Positions 23,724 through 35,320 of a DNA stretch of 64,000 nucleotides are shown piece after piece. Origin of the DNA: Curvularia sp. ZM96 (taxonomy: Eukaryota > Ascomycota > Dothideomycetes > Pleosporales > Pleosporaceae); NCBI GenBank assembly GCA_022457065.1, contig JAJGBQ010000006.1:2232001-2296000 (forward strand), in the 5' to 3' direction. Numbering within the stretch: the first letter of the stretch is position 1; the number at the start of each line of letters is the position of its first letter. The notes beneath the pieces are model-generated. The model did no database searches, was not told where the DNA came from, and was given only the letters and a program-made list of their open reading frames with translations. Made by a program: the position numbers and the translations under genes.

Positions 23724-25117
23724 CTATGCGTTCTTGTTGCGGACCTGGAAGCCGAGCATGATATTTGAAGTGATCGCATCTTTATTTCGCAACTTTTGGG
23801 CCGTTTCAACCCCTGTAATCGGCAATTTGTACTCGAGTTGCTTTCCGTCCTGGTTCTGCCCATCTGGCAGAGCGTACGGTATAGGCAAGTACTCTGGCAA
23901 TAAACCCAGCTGAGCCAGCACAGTGCCCTGGTCCCAGGCTATGTGTTCGTGGTAAAGACGGTCGCCTCGAATGTTGACAACCGCAATGAAGGGAATTTCA
24001 AGTTTGCGGCCTGTCGGAGGGATACCGGGTATTCTACACCATGTCAGCGCCGCGACAATTACGTTTCGAGACGGGCGACATCTCACAGCCAATCCAACGG
24101 CGCGTCATGCGTGCACTTGAAAATGAACTCATCGATGACGCGATCGATGCCCATGGAACGACTTATCAACTCTGTCTCAATATCCTTGGGATTCGAGTAC
24201 ACGAAATGGTTCGTATAGAACTCTGTAAGTGCCTCTCGTCCAATACCACCCGTGAGCTACGCAAGTCAGCGATGCGTCGAAACATGCCACACCGCGCAAT
24301 GAAACATACCGTAGGCACATGATTGACATATGGCTCCTGCACCATCGTCGCCATCGTCTGCGGCACCGACCGATTTTCGAACTCCCAGTACGTATGCTCG
24401 TCCCAAATCGCCTCGAGATCGAACCACGGGCCATTCATGCGCGGTTTAAGGAACGACAGATTCCGCGTGTGCGACACTGACTCCAGGTTGTAGTCAAATT
24501 CCGGCTGGAAGGGCGTAGCAAAGAGATGAGACGTCGCATTGGGGTAATCGTGGACGACACGGGTTTCGGTCCGAGGCGGCTTGCGCATCTTGCCCGCCAT
24601 GTGTTGCAGGACGGGGACGGAGGTTATGGCGAGCTTGTGGTGCTCTGCTGCATTTGCGTAGACGACGGCGCCGACGATTGAGGAGTGTGATGTTAGATAT
24701 GGTGCTGCTCGGTTCCAAAGCTTCAGATCGTACGCTGCCATCCGAATTAGCAACGCAATGCGCAGATCGGGACTGGGGTAACATACCGATGACGCCAATC
24801 GCATTCTTTGGTTCACATTTGTCCGCCTTGGAAAGCTCTGAGACCGCCAGACTTATTGGGTCCTTGCCATCGAAGAAGGCTTCTTCAAGAAGCTCTACCA
24901 CTGTGTAGCTCTCTTCTCCCCATTTCATGAGCGGTGATGGAACACCATTTTCGATGCGCAAAGTCGTGTCATTTATAGCTCCTGACTGATTCACAAGTAC
25001 AATGAGACCAGGTCCTGAACCTTTGCGGGACAATGGCTGGGAAAGTATCACACCAGGAGCAAGACGCGTTAAAGAAGGGACGGGGAGGGGAGGAGGAGTT
25101 TGGTCAGCGTTGGCCAT
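23724..25117 (-). CDS. Dienelactone-hydrolase / SnoaL-like protein (carboxymethylenebutenolidase-annotated family)
   Basis: This is a 411-aa protein in exons 25117-24787, 24734-24310, 24256-24087 and 24033-23724. The N-terminal half reads like a degenerate dienelactone-hydrolase fold (PGVILSQPLSRKGSGPG, DKCEPKNAIGVIAYD, then SHTRNLSFLKP). The C-terminal half, from GPWFDLEAIWDEHTYWEFENR through EPYVNHVPTLTGGIGR to IRGDRLYHEHIAWDQGTVL, looks like a SnoaL/NTF2-type pocket. I know this two-part architecture from fungal proteins annotated as carboxymethylenebutenolidase, acting on lactones from aromatic-ring cleavage. The usual Cys-His-Asp triad is not obvious, so enzymatic hydrolysis is unproven. 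It supports an aromatic-degradation role for the cluster. Confidence 0.8.
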
Positions 25118-26809
<1,692 letters not shown>

Positions 26810-27601
26810 TCATTTCTTCCCCCAATCACACCCATTCCACCTCTCAAACCCCTCGGTATGAATCCCAAACCCATCCAACATCCTCCCAACACTCTGCTCC
26901 ACCATCTCTTCCAAGCTTTTTGGCCGCGTATAAAACGCGGGCATGGGCGGGAAAACCACCGCCCCCATTCTCCTCACTGCCAATAGATTCTCCAGGTGGA
27001 TATCGCTCAGCGGCGTCTCCCGCGGCACCAGCATCAACGTCCGCCGCTCCTTCAACGTCACATCCGCCGCGCGCGAGATCAAATCGTCGCAGAAGCCTAT
27101 GCGCACAGCCGCGAGCGTCTTCATGCTACACGGCACTATGATCATGCCATCGTGCAGGAAGGATCCACTGGCAATCGGGGCCGTCATGTCCCGTGCCGTG
27201 TAGACTCTGGAGGCGAGGGAATGGATGTCGGCTTCTGTCCTGTCGGTCTCGTATTTGAGGGTTGTGTGCGCCCATTTGCTCATTACGAGGTGCGTTTCTA
27301 TGGAGAGGTCACGTAGGATTTCGAGGAGGCGGACGGCGTAGACGGTGCCTGTTGCGCCGGTTATGCCGATTACGATGCGTCTTGGGCGGCATGGTGGGGG
27401 GAAGGGAGGTGCTGTGGTGGATGTGGGATGTTTGGGTTTGTGAGATTGGTCAGGCGTTGCAGTCGAGAAGCCGTGGTGATGTTGAGTGACTGCGCGAGTG
27501 TTGATGCAGTTGTGGATCTGGCATGCACTCCTCCATTGCCGACTGACACGCCAGGGTCGAGGGCAGAGCATGTTCGAGGTGTGGTGTGAGTGGCCAGCCA
27601 C
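26810..27601 (-). CDS. PAD1: UbiX/Pad1-type flavin prenyltransferase
   Basis: This single-exon, 263-aa enzyme joins dimethylallyl phosphate to FMN, making prenylated FMN, the cofactor of UbiD decarboxylases. The Rossmann motif GITGATG is at residues 79-85. VPCSMKTLAAVRIGF (about 157-170) and RAADVTLKERRTLMLVPRETPL (about 177-198) are the UbiX signatures, with the conserved Ser/Lys and Arg-Glu-Thr residues present. The first 50 residues are rich in Arg, His and Ser with almost no acids, fitting mitochondrial import as for yeast Pad1. It is divergent from the UbiD gene with 365 bp between starts, so cofactor and apoenzyme are likely produced together. Confidence 0.95.
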   Translation of the reverse strand: MAGHSHHTSNMLCPRPWRVSRQWRSACQIHNCINTRAVTQHHHGFSTATPDQSHKPKHPTSTTAPPFPPPCRPRRIVIGITGATGTVYAVRLLEILRDLSIETHLVMSKWAHTTLKYETDRTEADIHSLASRVYTARDMTAPIASGSFLHDGMIIVPCSMKTLAAVRIGFCDDLISRAADVTLKERRTLMLVPRETPLSDIHLENLLAVRRMGAVVFPPMPAFYTRPKSLEEMVEQSVGRMLDGFGIHTEGFERWNGCDWGKK

Positions 27602-27966
27602 ATGCCCAACGCGTTGCTATCATTACTCCTGTCGGTGCTGTTATGGGCCCGTCCTGGACGCTTCCTCGGCCTCACGTTGGCGCCTTTTGCACGACGGAAT
27701 GGGCGACGGAAGTTCCGAAACCTGCCTCCGGACCGTTCCGCCGCCTTCGGAATATTCCTAAACCCGACATTACGGTACGCATTTTCCCCGTAGATAGACC
27801 CTGAGACTCGGCTTGCCTAGCGGCGGTTCGCTGGTGGGTCAGCGACATGGGACCCCTGCACAGTGTGTTAGGAAGCTGCAGAGGGAAGAGCGACGAGCCC
27901 AGCAGCGAGTCCAGTGTGTGTGTGCGACCCTAGCTCCCATCTGGACATCGTCATCAACAGAGGCAA
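27602..27966. promoter_or_regulatory. Divergent promoter, UbiX / UbiD, with TTCCG-N7-CGGAA site
   Basis: TTCCGA at 27713-27718 and TCCGGA at 27727-27732 are followed by TTCCG (27736-27740), a 7-nt spacer and CGGAA (27748-27752). The inverted site lies about 135 bp from the UbiX start and 215 bp from the UbiD start. A Zn2Cys6 regulator is the natural reader, by inference. Confidence 0.5.
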
Positions 27967-29633
27967 ATGCTGTCGAGACTACGCCTACGCAGCCCTCGAA
28001 GCTTTCGAGCGGCTCCGATACAGCATCATCGACGTCTCATGGCTGCTGCTGCTACTACCCAAAGCACGTCCAGTGCGCTTCCAGCGAGTGAAGGTCCGAG
28101 CGCACCACACGACTTTCGAGCCTTCCTCGACGTATTGCGCGCTGACAATGACCTGGTTGAAATCAACACCGAGATCGATCCACATCTCGAGGTTGGAGCC
28201 ACCGCGCGTCGTGTCAGTGAAACCGATGGAAAGGCCCCCTTGTTCAACAATGTCAAAGGCGCGCGCAACGGGCTGTGGCGCATCTTCAGCAACGCGGCTG
28301 GGCTGAGAAAGAACGAGAACGAGAGGTTCGGTCGCGTCGCCAGAAACCTGGGACTCCCCAAGGACGCGACCTGGAAGCAGATCTGCGACCGAAGTCAGGA
28401 GGGCAAGAAGAAGGCTCTCATACCTCCCAATGTCGTCCCGACGGGGCCGTGCCAGCAGAATCAGATCCTCGGCGATGCCATCGACCTTGAGGCTCTTCCA
28501 GTACCGTTTCTGCACCAGCATGACGGCGGAAAGTTTCTTCAGACGTATGGTGTCCATATGCTTCAGACTCCTGACGGATCGTGGACGAATTGGTCCATCT
28601 TCCGTGCCCAGGTCTACGACAAGCGACATCTGGTCGCGCTCATCAACCCGGGACAGCACAATCACATGGTCATGGACATGTGGAGGAAGTTGGGCAAGGA
28701 CGTGCCGTGGGCGCTTGCGTTTGGGGTGCCTCCTGCTGCGACCATGGCAGCAGCGTGCCCTCTTCCGGAAGGTGTGAGTGAGGCTGAGTATGTTGGTGCC
28801 ATGCTGGGACGGCCTCTCGACCTGGTCAAGTGCCAGACGAATGATCTGCTTGTGCCTGCCAATAGCGAAATCGTGCTCGAAGGTACACTGTCGACTACGA
28901 AGATGGGCGACGAAGGGCCCTTTGGTGATTATCTGGCACATCAATTCGACGACGAGCGACGGCCAGGGTCGCTCCTCAAAGTCAACGCCATAACATACCG
29001 CGACGACGCCATTCTGCCCATCTCCGTTCCAGGCCGCATTGTCGATGAATCCGTAAGCCCACCAACCCTCTATTCCCTTCAACCTCACTAACACGCACCC
29101 AGCACACCACTGCCTCCCTGGCGTCCGCCGAAATGGTCACCCTTTGCCAATCCCACGGCCTCCCCATAATCGATGCCTACTGTCCCTTCGAAACAATGGG
29201 AACCTGGTGCGCGCTGCAAGTCTCCCTCCCGCAGCTCGCCCTCCTGCACACCGACGCTGCATCCTTCAGCCAACAAATCGGGAACCTGGTCTTCTCTTCC
29301 AAAGCCTCGATGCTCATCAACCGCGTCTTCCTCATCGGCGACGACATCGATGTGTACAATTTCAAAGACATCATTTGGGCGCTTAGCACGAGGGCGCGGC
29401 CGGGGTTGGACGATTTCCCGTTCGAGGATGTGAGGGGGTTGCCGATAATGCCGTATATATCGCATGGGAGGGGGGATCGGAGAAGGGGAGGGAAGATGGT
29501 CACGAATTGCTTGTTGCCGGCGGAGTATGAGGGGCGGAGGAATTGGATTCCGGTGGATTTTGAGAGTTCTTATCCCGAAGTGGTCAAGGAGAAGGTGAAG
29601 GAGATATGGAGGACGACAGCAATTGGAGAGTAG
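27967..29633 (+). CDS. FDC1: UbiD-family prenyl-FMN-dependent decarboxylase (Fdc1-like)
   Basis: This is a 538-aa (de)carboxylase in exons 27967-29052 and 29103-29633. It would use prenylated FMN made by its divergent neighbour to decarboxylate an aromatic or alpha,beta-unsaturated acid. Arg213 in WSIFRAQ and Glu316 in DEGPFG fit the conserved Arg and first Glu of the family's E-R-E centre. The third position is Asp321 (GPFGD), whereas I recall Glu in cinnamate decarboxylases and Asp in bacterial UbiD. The segment after it (YLAHQF) also departs from the usual HGY. C-terminal landmarks are FLIGDDIDVYNFKDIIWAL and KMVTNCLLPAEY. The first 25 residues are Arg-rich, fitting mitochondrial import; ATG 28039 is an alternative start. 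The substrate could be cinnamate-like or a hydroxybenzoate. Confidence 0.92.
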
Positions 29634-29813
29634 ATGAGCTTTTTTGTATTTGGCTGATGGCGTTGATAATGCGAGGGATGCGATGATAAGGGAATTGATA
29701 CACTGGGCTTTGCAATTGGTTGAAGACAATCTTTTCCATTTCTGAATATGAATGATTGGTACCTGAAAATGCTGTCGTATATTCCAATGCTACTCAATAA
29801 AGCTACTTGCCTC

Positions 29814-31824
29814 CTACAAACTCGCCTTCTCCCAAGATCCCTTCAACCGCACCTCCAGCACAGCAAGAACACCGTTCTTCACCGACTCAATCGCTTGGGG
29901 CAGCAACTCATCCAACTCCTTGACGCTGCTCGCACATCCAGCCCAAGCGTTATGCCCTGCCGCCGCCTTTGCAATACCAGAATAATCCGGTGTAGGCGCA
30001 AATGAGATTCCAATTCCCTCATTATCAACCTCCGAGCCAACGCCATCAGGGTGCACCAGGAGAAGTGAATTGCGCGGAGCATTCCACCCTGTGTCAACAA
30101 TTAGCTCAGACCTTCCCCAGATCGGAAAACACATACCTTTGTTACTCAAAACCACCGTCAACGTCGCAATCCCATACTTCCTCGCGATCCAATAGACCGT
30201 ACTCGGCACCCCAAACATCCACGTCCCATCCCCCACAATCTGACAAACAAACCCACCCTTCCCAGTCCCCCCCGCCAGATAATCCGCCGCAAGCTTCACT
30301 CCAATACTTCCTCCCCCTGACCACCCCAGCCCGCCTCCTCCGCCATTGATCAAGCACCCCGGAGTATCGACCTGCAGTTGATTGCACGTCGGTAACGCAT
30401 TCGTCACCGCCTCCGGACACCAAATAGTATTCTCCGGACACAACTTGCGCAGCTGTGACGCCAGGTACGGGGTATGTGGCGGCAGACTCCTATCCACGGG
30501 CGGAGCAGCAATAACTGCGAGGTTATCTAGACGGGCCCTGTGTTCCGCTATCATCTTTTCACGACGAGAAAGATACGGCTCCTTAGCCAATACCGCAGGG
30601 TATGTCGCATGACCAGAGATATACTGTTGTATCTGCCTGAAACTCATTTCCGCATCGGCGCAGTACCGGTACCTAGCGGGGATGTAATGAAGTAACATAT
30701 TTCTCTTCAACGTATCCACGTCGATATGCATGATCACCGCATCGGGGCGCGGAGAGCATTGGGTAGGGATCCAGGGGACGTCGCAGTCTACGACGAGGAT
30801 CACGTCTGCGGTGCGTATGCTCTCGTGCGCGCCGATTTGTAGGCCCAGAGACGCGGGGTGCGAATACGGAAAGCAGACGTCGCTGCCCAGAGCGTCAATG
30901 ACGCGGAGACCGGGGATGGCGTCTGCGAGAGCGACGAGGGCGTCGCAGGAGGCGTGGTTGCGGCCCGAGTACCCGGTTATGACGAGAGGCTCTTGCGCTG
31001 TCACTAGGAGGTCTGAGATGGTTGCTACGCTGTCCTGGGGGAGAGATTGGGGGGATACGGGACCCCAGACGGTTTGGTCGAGCTTGTAGGGCGTAATTTC
31101 TTGCTCAAGCACTTCGCGGCCGGCGGTGAGGTATACGGGGCCTTTTGGGTCTGAGGTTGCGAATTGGAGCGCGCGGTTCACCATTTGCTTTACGTTTGTG
31201 CCAGTCTTGATTTCGCCCGTGTAGCGGCAGAATTGTTGGACTATTTGCTTTTGGTCTGGGGCGTCTTGGAGCCAGTGGATGTATTCTGTGCGGGAGCCGC
31301 GCATTTCGCCTAGATTTTGTCAGTGGGGGGTTTGGGTTCAGGACGAAAAGATGTGAATGTTACCTTCGAGTGTGAAGGGTGAGAGACCCGCAAAAATCAG
31401 TACTGGGACTCGTGCAACGGAGGCATTGTGTACAGCAGCACCAAGGCATTGGGTACCGACATCTACGTGCACAATCACGCACTGAGGTTTACCTGTAAGC
31501 CGAGCGAAGCCATCAGCCATCGATAGCGCAACGGTCTACAGTGGAAGTCAGAGAGCTCCTTCAACCAGGTCGCTGCGATTGTTTACCTCATGGGGGCATG
31601 TGATGATTTTTGGAAAGCTTCCAGTTGGGTCCTTCTTTCCTCGTGCAATCGCTTCCATTATCCCAGGGTGGTCAGACCCCAGGTTAACGAAAACATGTGA
31701 GATACCGGCCTGGAGCAATGTTAGAATGCAATCATGACAAAACGTTGACTACATTTCGTACCTCCCATAATGCCTCGAAGAATGCAGTCGCTGTTGTGTA
31801 TTTCCTGCGCGTAATCAGCACCAT
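29814..31824 (-). CDS. Thiamine-diphosphate-dependent decarboxylase/lyase (benzoylformate-decarboxylase / acetolactate-synthase-like)
   Basis: This 601-aa ThDP enzyme has exons 31824-31762, 31709-31587, 31535-31364, 31309-30137 and 30088-29814. The start is the ATG at 31824 (MVLITRRKYTTATAFFEALWE). The PYR domain contains the catalytic Glu62 in TCPHE, which activates the cofactor, followed by ALSMADGFARLTGKP. The central domain has EPLVITGYSGRN. The PP domain holds the metal/diphosphate motif VGDGTWMFG, ending with LSNKGWNAP. Without biochemical data the reaction is open. Decarboxylation of an arylglyoxylate to an aromatic aldehyde fits both the family and the two aldehyde dehydrogenases nearby. 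The last intron (48 nt) is in frame and stop-free, so retained transcripts would still be open. Confidence 0.88.
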
Positions 31825-32621
31825 GCTGGGCACTTATTCTGCTCAATGTACCAACATTTGACTCATGGTTGTGGTAATTCTCGAACTTCTCGAGAGAATA
31901 CAGATTCAGAAAGCTCTCCTGTGACCCTTCAATGTGAAGTCATATGCAGATACATAGCGCTGGGTCCAGATGCGGCAACTCGTTTAATTCCGGCGCGCTT
32001 CGGAATACGCGTTAGGCGCGACCGAACGATGCTGAACCGCCGCATCGAACCGAACTAGTAGCAGTCCTTAGGCTCTAGATCAGGCTGCACTGTAAGCCGT
32101 TTCCTTCCGTGGGCTTGTGATTCGTCCGATGTCGGATTGGGTGTTGGAGTGGTGCTTTTGGGGCCGCGGGAAATCGAAGTTGGTCGTTGCGAAGGGCAAG
32201 GTAGCAATAGTGGGCAGTAGATGCTCGAAATTGTTGGATGAAGCTGCGCATGCTATTTTTTATTTCATGGAATAGGGACGATGGATGCGGAATGTGAGTT
32301 TTACATTTAATTATCGCATTTCGATTCTGAACGAGAAGTCTGAACGAATTTCATGAATTTCGTGTTGGTGTTGCTCTTTAGTGGCCGAAAATGGACAAAA
32401 ACTACCAGTAACGTTTGGCTGCCCGACCTTACTTATCACGCTTCGAATCGCACCAAACATTGCAATCTAGTTAAATTCCCGTCAATTGTTGCTGCAAAGT
32501 TCGAATCTGCCCACAAAATGCGTGTAATCATATATCGCAGCACGAAGATGTATGTATTGTAGCACAAAGATGTATGTATTATAGCACAAAGATGCAACTA
32601 CCTTGGTGACCCCTCCATCAA
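31825..32621 (-). promoter_or_regulatory. Upstream region of the ThDP enzyme with two inverted CGGA sites
   Basis: ATTCCG-N8-CGGAAT occupies 31987-32006, about 165-180 bp upstream of the start codon, with perfect 6-bp arms. A second inverted repeat, TCCGA-TG-TCGGA, lies at 32125-32136. A 22-bp tandem repeat, AGCACAAAGATGTATGTATT plus two bases, occupies 32539-32594 in about 2.5 copies next to the 3' end of the FAH-family gene. No gene is visible. Confidence 0.5.
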
Positions 32622-33557
32622 CTACTCATAAACGATTCTATTCCTCGTCCTCCCGCAATGCTCCACCTCCACCTCCACAACATCCCCATCCCTCAACCAC
32701 TTCGGGCCCCCAGCCTGCCCAAACCCTACCCCCGACGGCGTCCCCGTCATAATCACAGTCCCCTTCTCCAACGTCGTCCCCTGGCTCAAAAAGCTAACAA
32801 TCGTCCGGACATCAAACAACAAATCGCTGGTATTGGTCCTCTGCCGCTCCTCCCCATTAATCCACGTCCTTAACTCGAGATTGTCCGCCGCCCCAACCAC
32901 ACGTGGCGACACCATCAATGGGCCAATAGGCGCGTACTTGTCAAAGCCCTTGCTGAAGCACCACTGCGGGACGTTCCCAGCGTACGCGGGATCACGCTGC
33001 CATTTCCGGGAGCTGATGTCGTTGGAAGATACGTATCCCGCGACGTGGGCGATGGCATCGTCTTTAGGGATGTTTTTCCCCGTCTTGCCGATCACGATGG
33101 AGAGCTCGCCTTCGTAGTCGGCTTGGTCATCCTGTGCGATTTTGGGGATGGGGATGGGTTCGTTCCAGCCAGCGATTGAGGTGTTGGCTTTTATGAAGAG
33201 GGAAGGGTGAGGGGGCGGTTTGCGGCCTGCTTCCGCGACTAGTTGAGGGTGGTGAGATACGTTGCGGATGAGTGTGGAATTGTGCTTACTGTGTGTCTTG
33301 TAGTTGAGGCCGATGCAGCGTACGGTGGGGACATCTTTTGGCTGGAGGAGATGGAGGATCTCCTTCACCTTGACGATTTTCCCGGTGCTTTTGACTTCGA
33401 AGGGGCTGGTGCCTTCGAGAATCTCTGCTTCTAAGCCGGTTTCCAATTTAGACATGAGATTTTGAGCATTTTCAAGTTGTGGCTCGCCATAGTGTTCAGC
33501 ACCGTCTTCGCCCCGGAAGCGAATCAGTCGCTTCCAAGATGCTCCAGGAATGTCCAT
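32622..33557 (-). CDS. Fumarylacetoacetate-hydrolase-family protein (candidate fumarylpyruvate hydrolase)
   Basis: This hydrolase cleaves a C-C bond in a 3-acylpyruvate; beside gentisate dioxygenase, fumarylpyruvate to fumarate plus pyruvate is the obvious reaction. The frame is open for 311 codons, but an in-frame 51-nt intron (33239-33289; GTAAG to CTAG) interrupts a conserved stretch, and splicing it gives 294 aa with YKTHIAEAGRKPPPHPSLF, the usual family spacing. Metal-ligand acids lie in DYEGELSIVIGK. GYVSSNDISSRKWQ, KGFDKYAPIGP and the C-terminal MTGTPSGVGFG complete the FAA_hydrolase fold. It is divergent from gentisate dioxygenase over a 606-bp shared promoter. Ureidoglycolate-lyase-like or other FAH activities remain possible. 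Confidence 0.92.
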   Translation of the reverse strand: MDIPGASWKRLIRFRGEDGAEHYGEPQLENAQNLMSKLETGLEAEILEGTSPFEVKSTGKIVKVKEILHLLQPKDVPTVRCIGLNYKTHSKHNSTLIRNVSHHPQLVAEAGRKPPPHPSLFIKANTSIAGWNEPIPIPKIAQDDQADYEGELSIVIGKTGKNIPKDDAIAHVAGYVSSNDISSRKWQRDPAYAGNVPQWCFSKGFDKYAPIGPLMVSPRVVGAADNLELRTWINGEERQRTNTSDLLFDVRTIVSFLSQGTTLEKGTVIMTGTPSGVGFGQAGGPKWLRDGDVVEVEVEHCGRTRNRIVYE

Positions 33558-34163
33558 GACGAAGGATAATCGGGATGGATAGGTATAACGAAAGTAGTAC
33601 TAAGCGGGGTAATGACTAATTTGGGTACATTGTAGAACTCTCTCTCTCGGCATGTTTTATGTGCGATAATGTGCAACTGCTGGTCCCGGCTGCTGCGAAG
33701 CCCACGGAAACGAGCCGGACCTCGGGGGCTAGCGTGCGGAGGCTCGCCACCCAATTGCCGTGGTCGGCTAACGGGCTCCTGGGATGCCCTGGCATTTGCA
33801 GTACAATGTTGGTCGATCATTTTGTAAGAAAAGGTTATTGGAATTGTACCCAGTGTCATGATTCGCCCGGCCTCACACATCCCCGTTTGATGTTAGTGCT
33901 TTCCGATGCATCCGGAGTATATAAGTTTTCGTTCCGTGGGCTGACTGTGTACAAACGCGCATTCGTATGGCCGAGTGCTTACTGTTTCGAAAGTAAGTGG
34001 TCATGCAGTATATCTGAGTGCTTATTGTTTCAGAAAGTAAGTGATCACGTATATATAAATTCGAATTTGGTGATAGATGATCCATAACTTATCTTAGCTT
34101 TTCTACACCAGCCTACACTCTACTGACCATCTTTGACTACTACCTTTTTTTTAAACTAGCAAG
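33558..34163. promoter_or_regulatory. Divergent promoter, FAH hydrolase / gentisate dioxygenase, with duplicated palindromic element
   Basis: The region has TCCG-N7-CGGA at 33902-33916. A 43-bp-period tandem duplication (33973-34014 and 34016-34058) follows. Each copy begins GAGTGCTTA and contains an inverted repeat: CTTACT-N8-AGTAAG in the first copy, with a slightly degenerate left arm in the second. The duplicated element ends about 105 bp before the dioxygenase start. These are strong candidates for inducible operator sites, by inference. Confidence 0.5.
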
Positions 34164-35320
34164 ATGACTCAAGTCTTGTCGAACACACAGGTCCCGAATC
34201 TGAATGGTGACGGTGACTCCCAAGAGAAACTGCTCGCCGACGTTCAAAAGCATGCCGTTTCACCACTATGGACCCAGATGAAGAAGTTGAATCCTCCACT
34301 GCCTAACCCCGAAGCAGTCCCTCATCTATGGAAGTACAAGGAGATACGGCCAGACTTGCTGCGAGCCGGAAAGTTGGTGACGGAGAAGCAAGCTGAGAGG
34401 CGGGTATTGATGTTAGTGAATCCTAACAAGGGTATGTATGGACATCGCAGTACCTCAACGAACTCAAACCCTTAATGATGATAATAATTAACCTCGACTC
34501 ACATCTTTCACAGAAGCACCATTCACGACTGATACCATCTACGCCGGCCTTCAACTCGTTATGCCCAATGAAACCGCCCCGGCCCACCGCCACACCGCCT
34601 TCGCCATGCGCTTCATCATCGAAGGCGAAGGCGGCTTCACCGCCGTCCACGGCCGCCGCGTAAACATGAAGCGCGGCGATGTCATCCTGACTCCGACCTG
34701 GAACTGGCACGACCACGGGAAGGACGGTTCCGGCCCCATGATCTGGCTCGACGGACTCGATCTCCCTAATTTCGTGCATTTCCCCGTGCATTTTGTCGAG
34801 CATCACACCGCGGCAAGATATCCAGCGGAGAACGTGGATTCGAATGATTCGCCGATTGTGTTTCCGTGGGAGAAGATGGTGGCGAAATTGGACAAGGCGC
34901 CGGGGAAGTGGGTTTCGTTGCCGTATCTTCAAGCCAATGGGACGGATGGTACGTGGGATAAGTTCCACAATCGTGAAAGTCAGATTTAACATGTGTGATT
35001 TAGTGAGCAGAATACTCGGCGGTTCAGCAGAGCGGCTGGACGCAGGGGAAAGTTCTCCGCCAGTGCGCGAGACGGCTTCTTCTGTGTATCATGTTATTGA
35101 GGGATCAGGGTACACAGAGGTAGAGGGTAAGAAGTTGATTTGGGAGCGCGGCGATACTTTCTGCATCCCATCATGGCATAAGTATCAGCACTTTGCTTCA
35201 GGTGGGGAGAGGGTGTATCTCTATCGCTTCGATGACAAGCCGATGCTGAAGTCATTGGGTTTTTATCGCATGGAAGGAAGTGATACAGATGCTTTGGCTT
35301 CGTCGTGGACAGCGTTGTAG
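34164..35320 (+). CDS. Gentisate 1,2-dioxygenase
   Basis: This Fe(II)-dependent ring-cleaving dioxygenase opens gentisate to maleylpyruvate. It has 339 aa in exons 34164-34431, 34514-34948 and 35004-35320. It is a bicupin. The first cupin has the metal-binding HRH at residues 114-116 (APAHRHTAFAMRFI), then EGEGGFTAVHG and the third ligand His155 in TWNWHDHG. The second cupin (VYHVIEGSGYTEVEG, then DTFCIPSWHKYQH) is also complete. The N-terminal LWTQMKKLNPPLPNP and PHLWKYKEIRP segments are typical of the family. The length fits. It is the most diagnostic gene of the cluster, making gentisate the probable central intermediate. A related 1-hydroxy-2-naphthoate or salicylate dioxygenase is the main alternative. 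Confidence 0.93.

Noticed and set aside
27985..29094. 369-codon minus-strand frame opposite the UbiD gene
   Set aside because: It mirrors the UbiD coding sequence; the plus strand has full family motifs and spliced continuity, whereas this frame has none.
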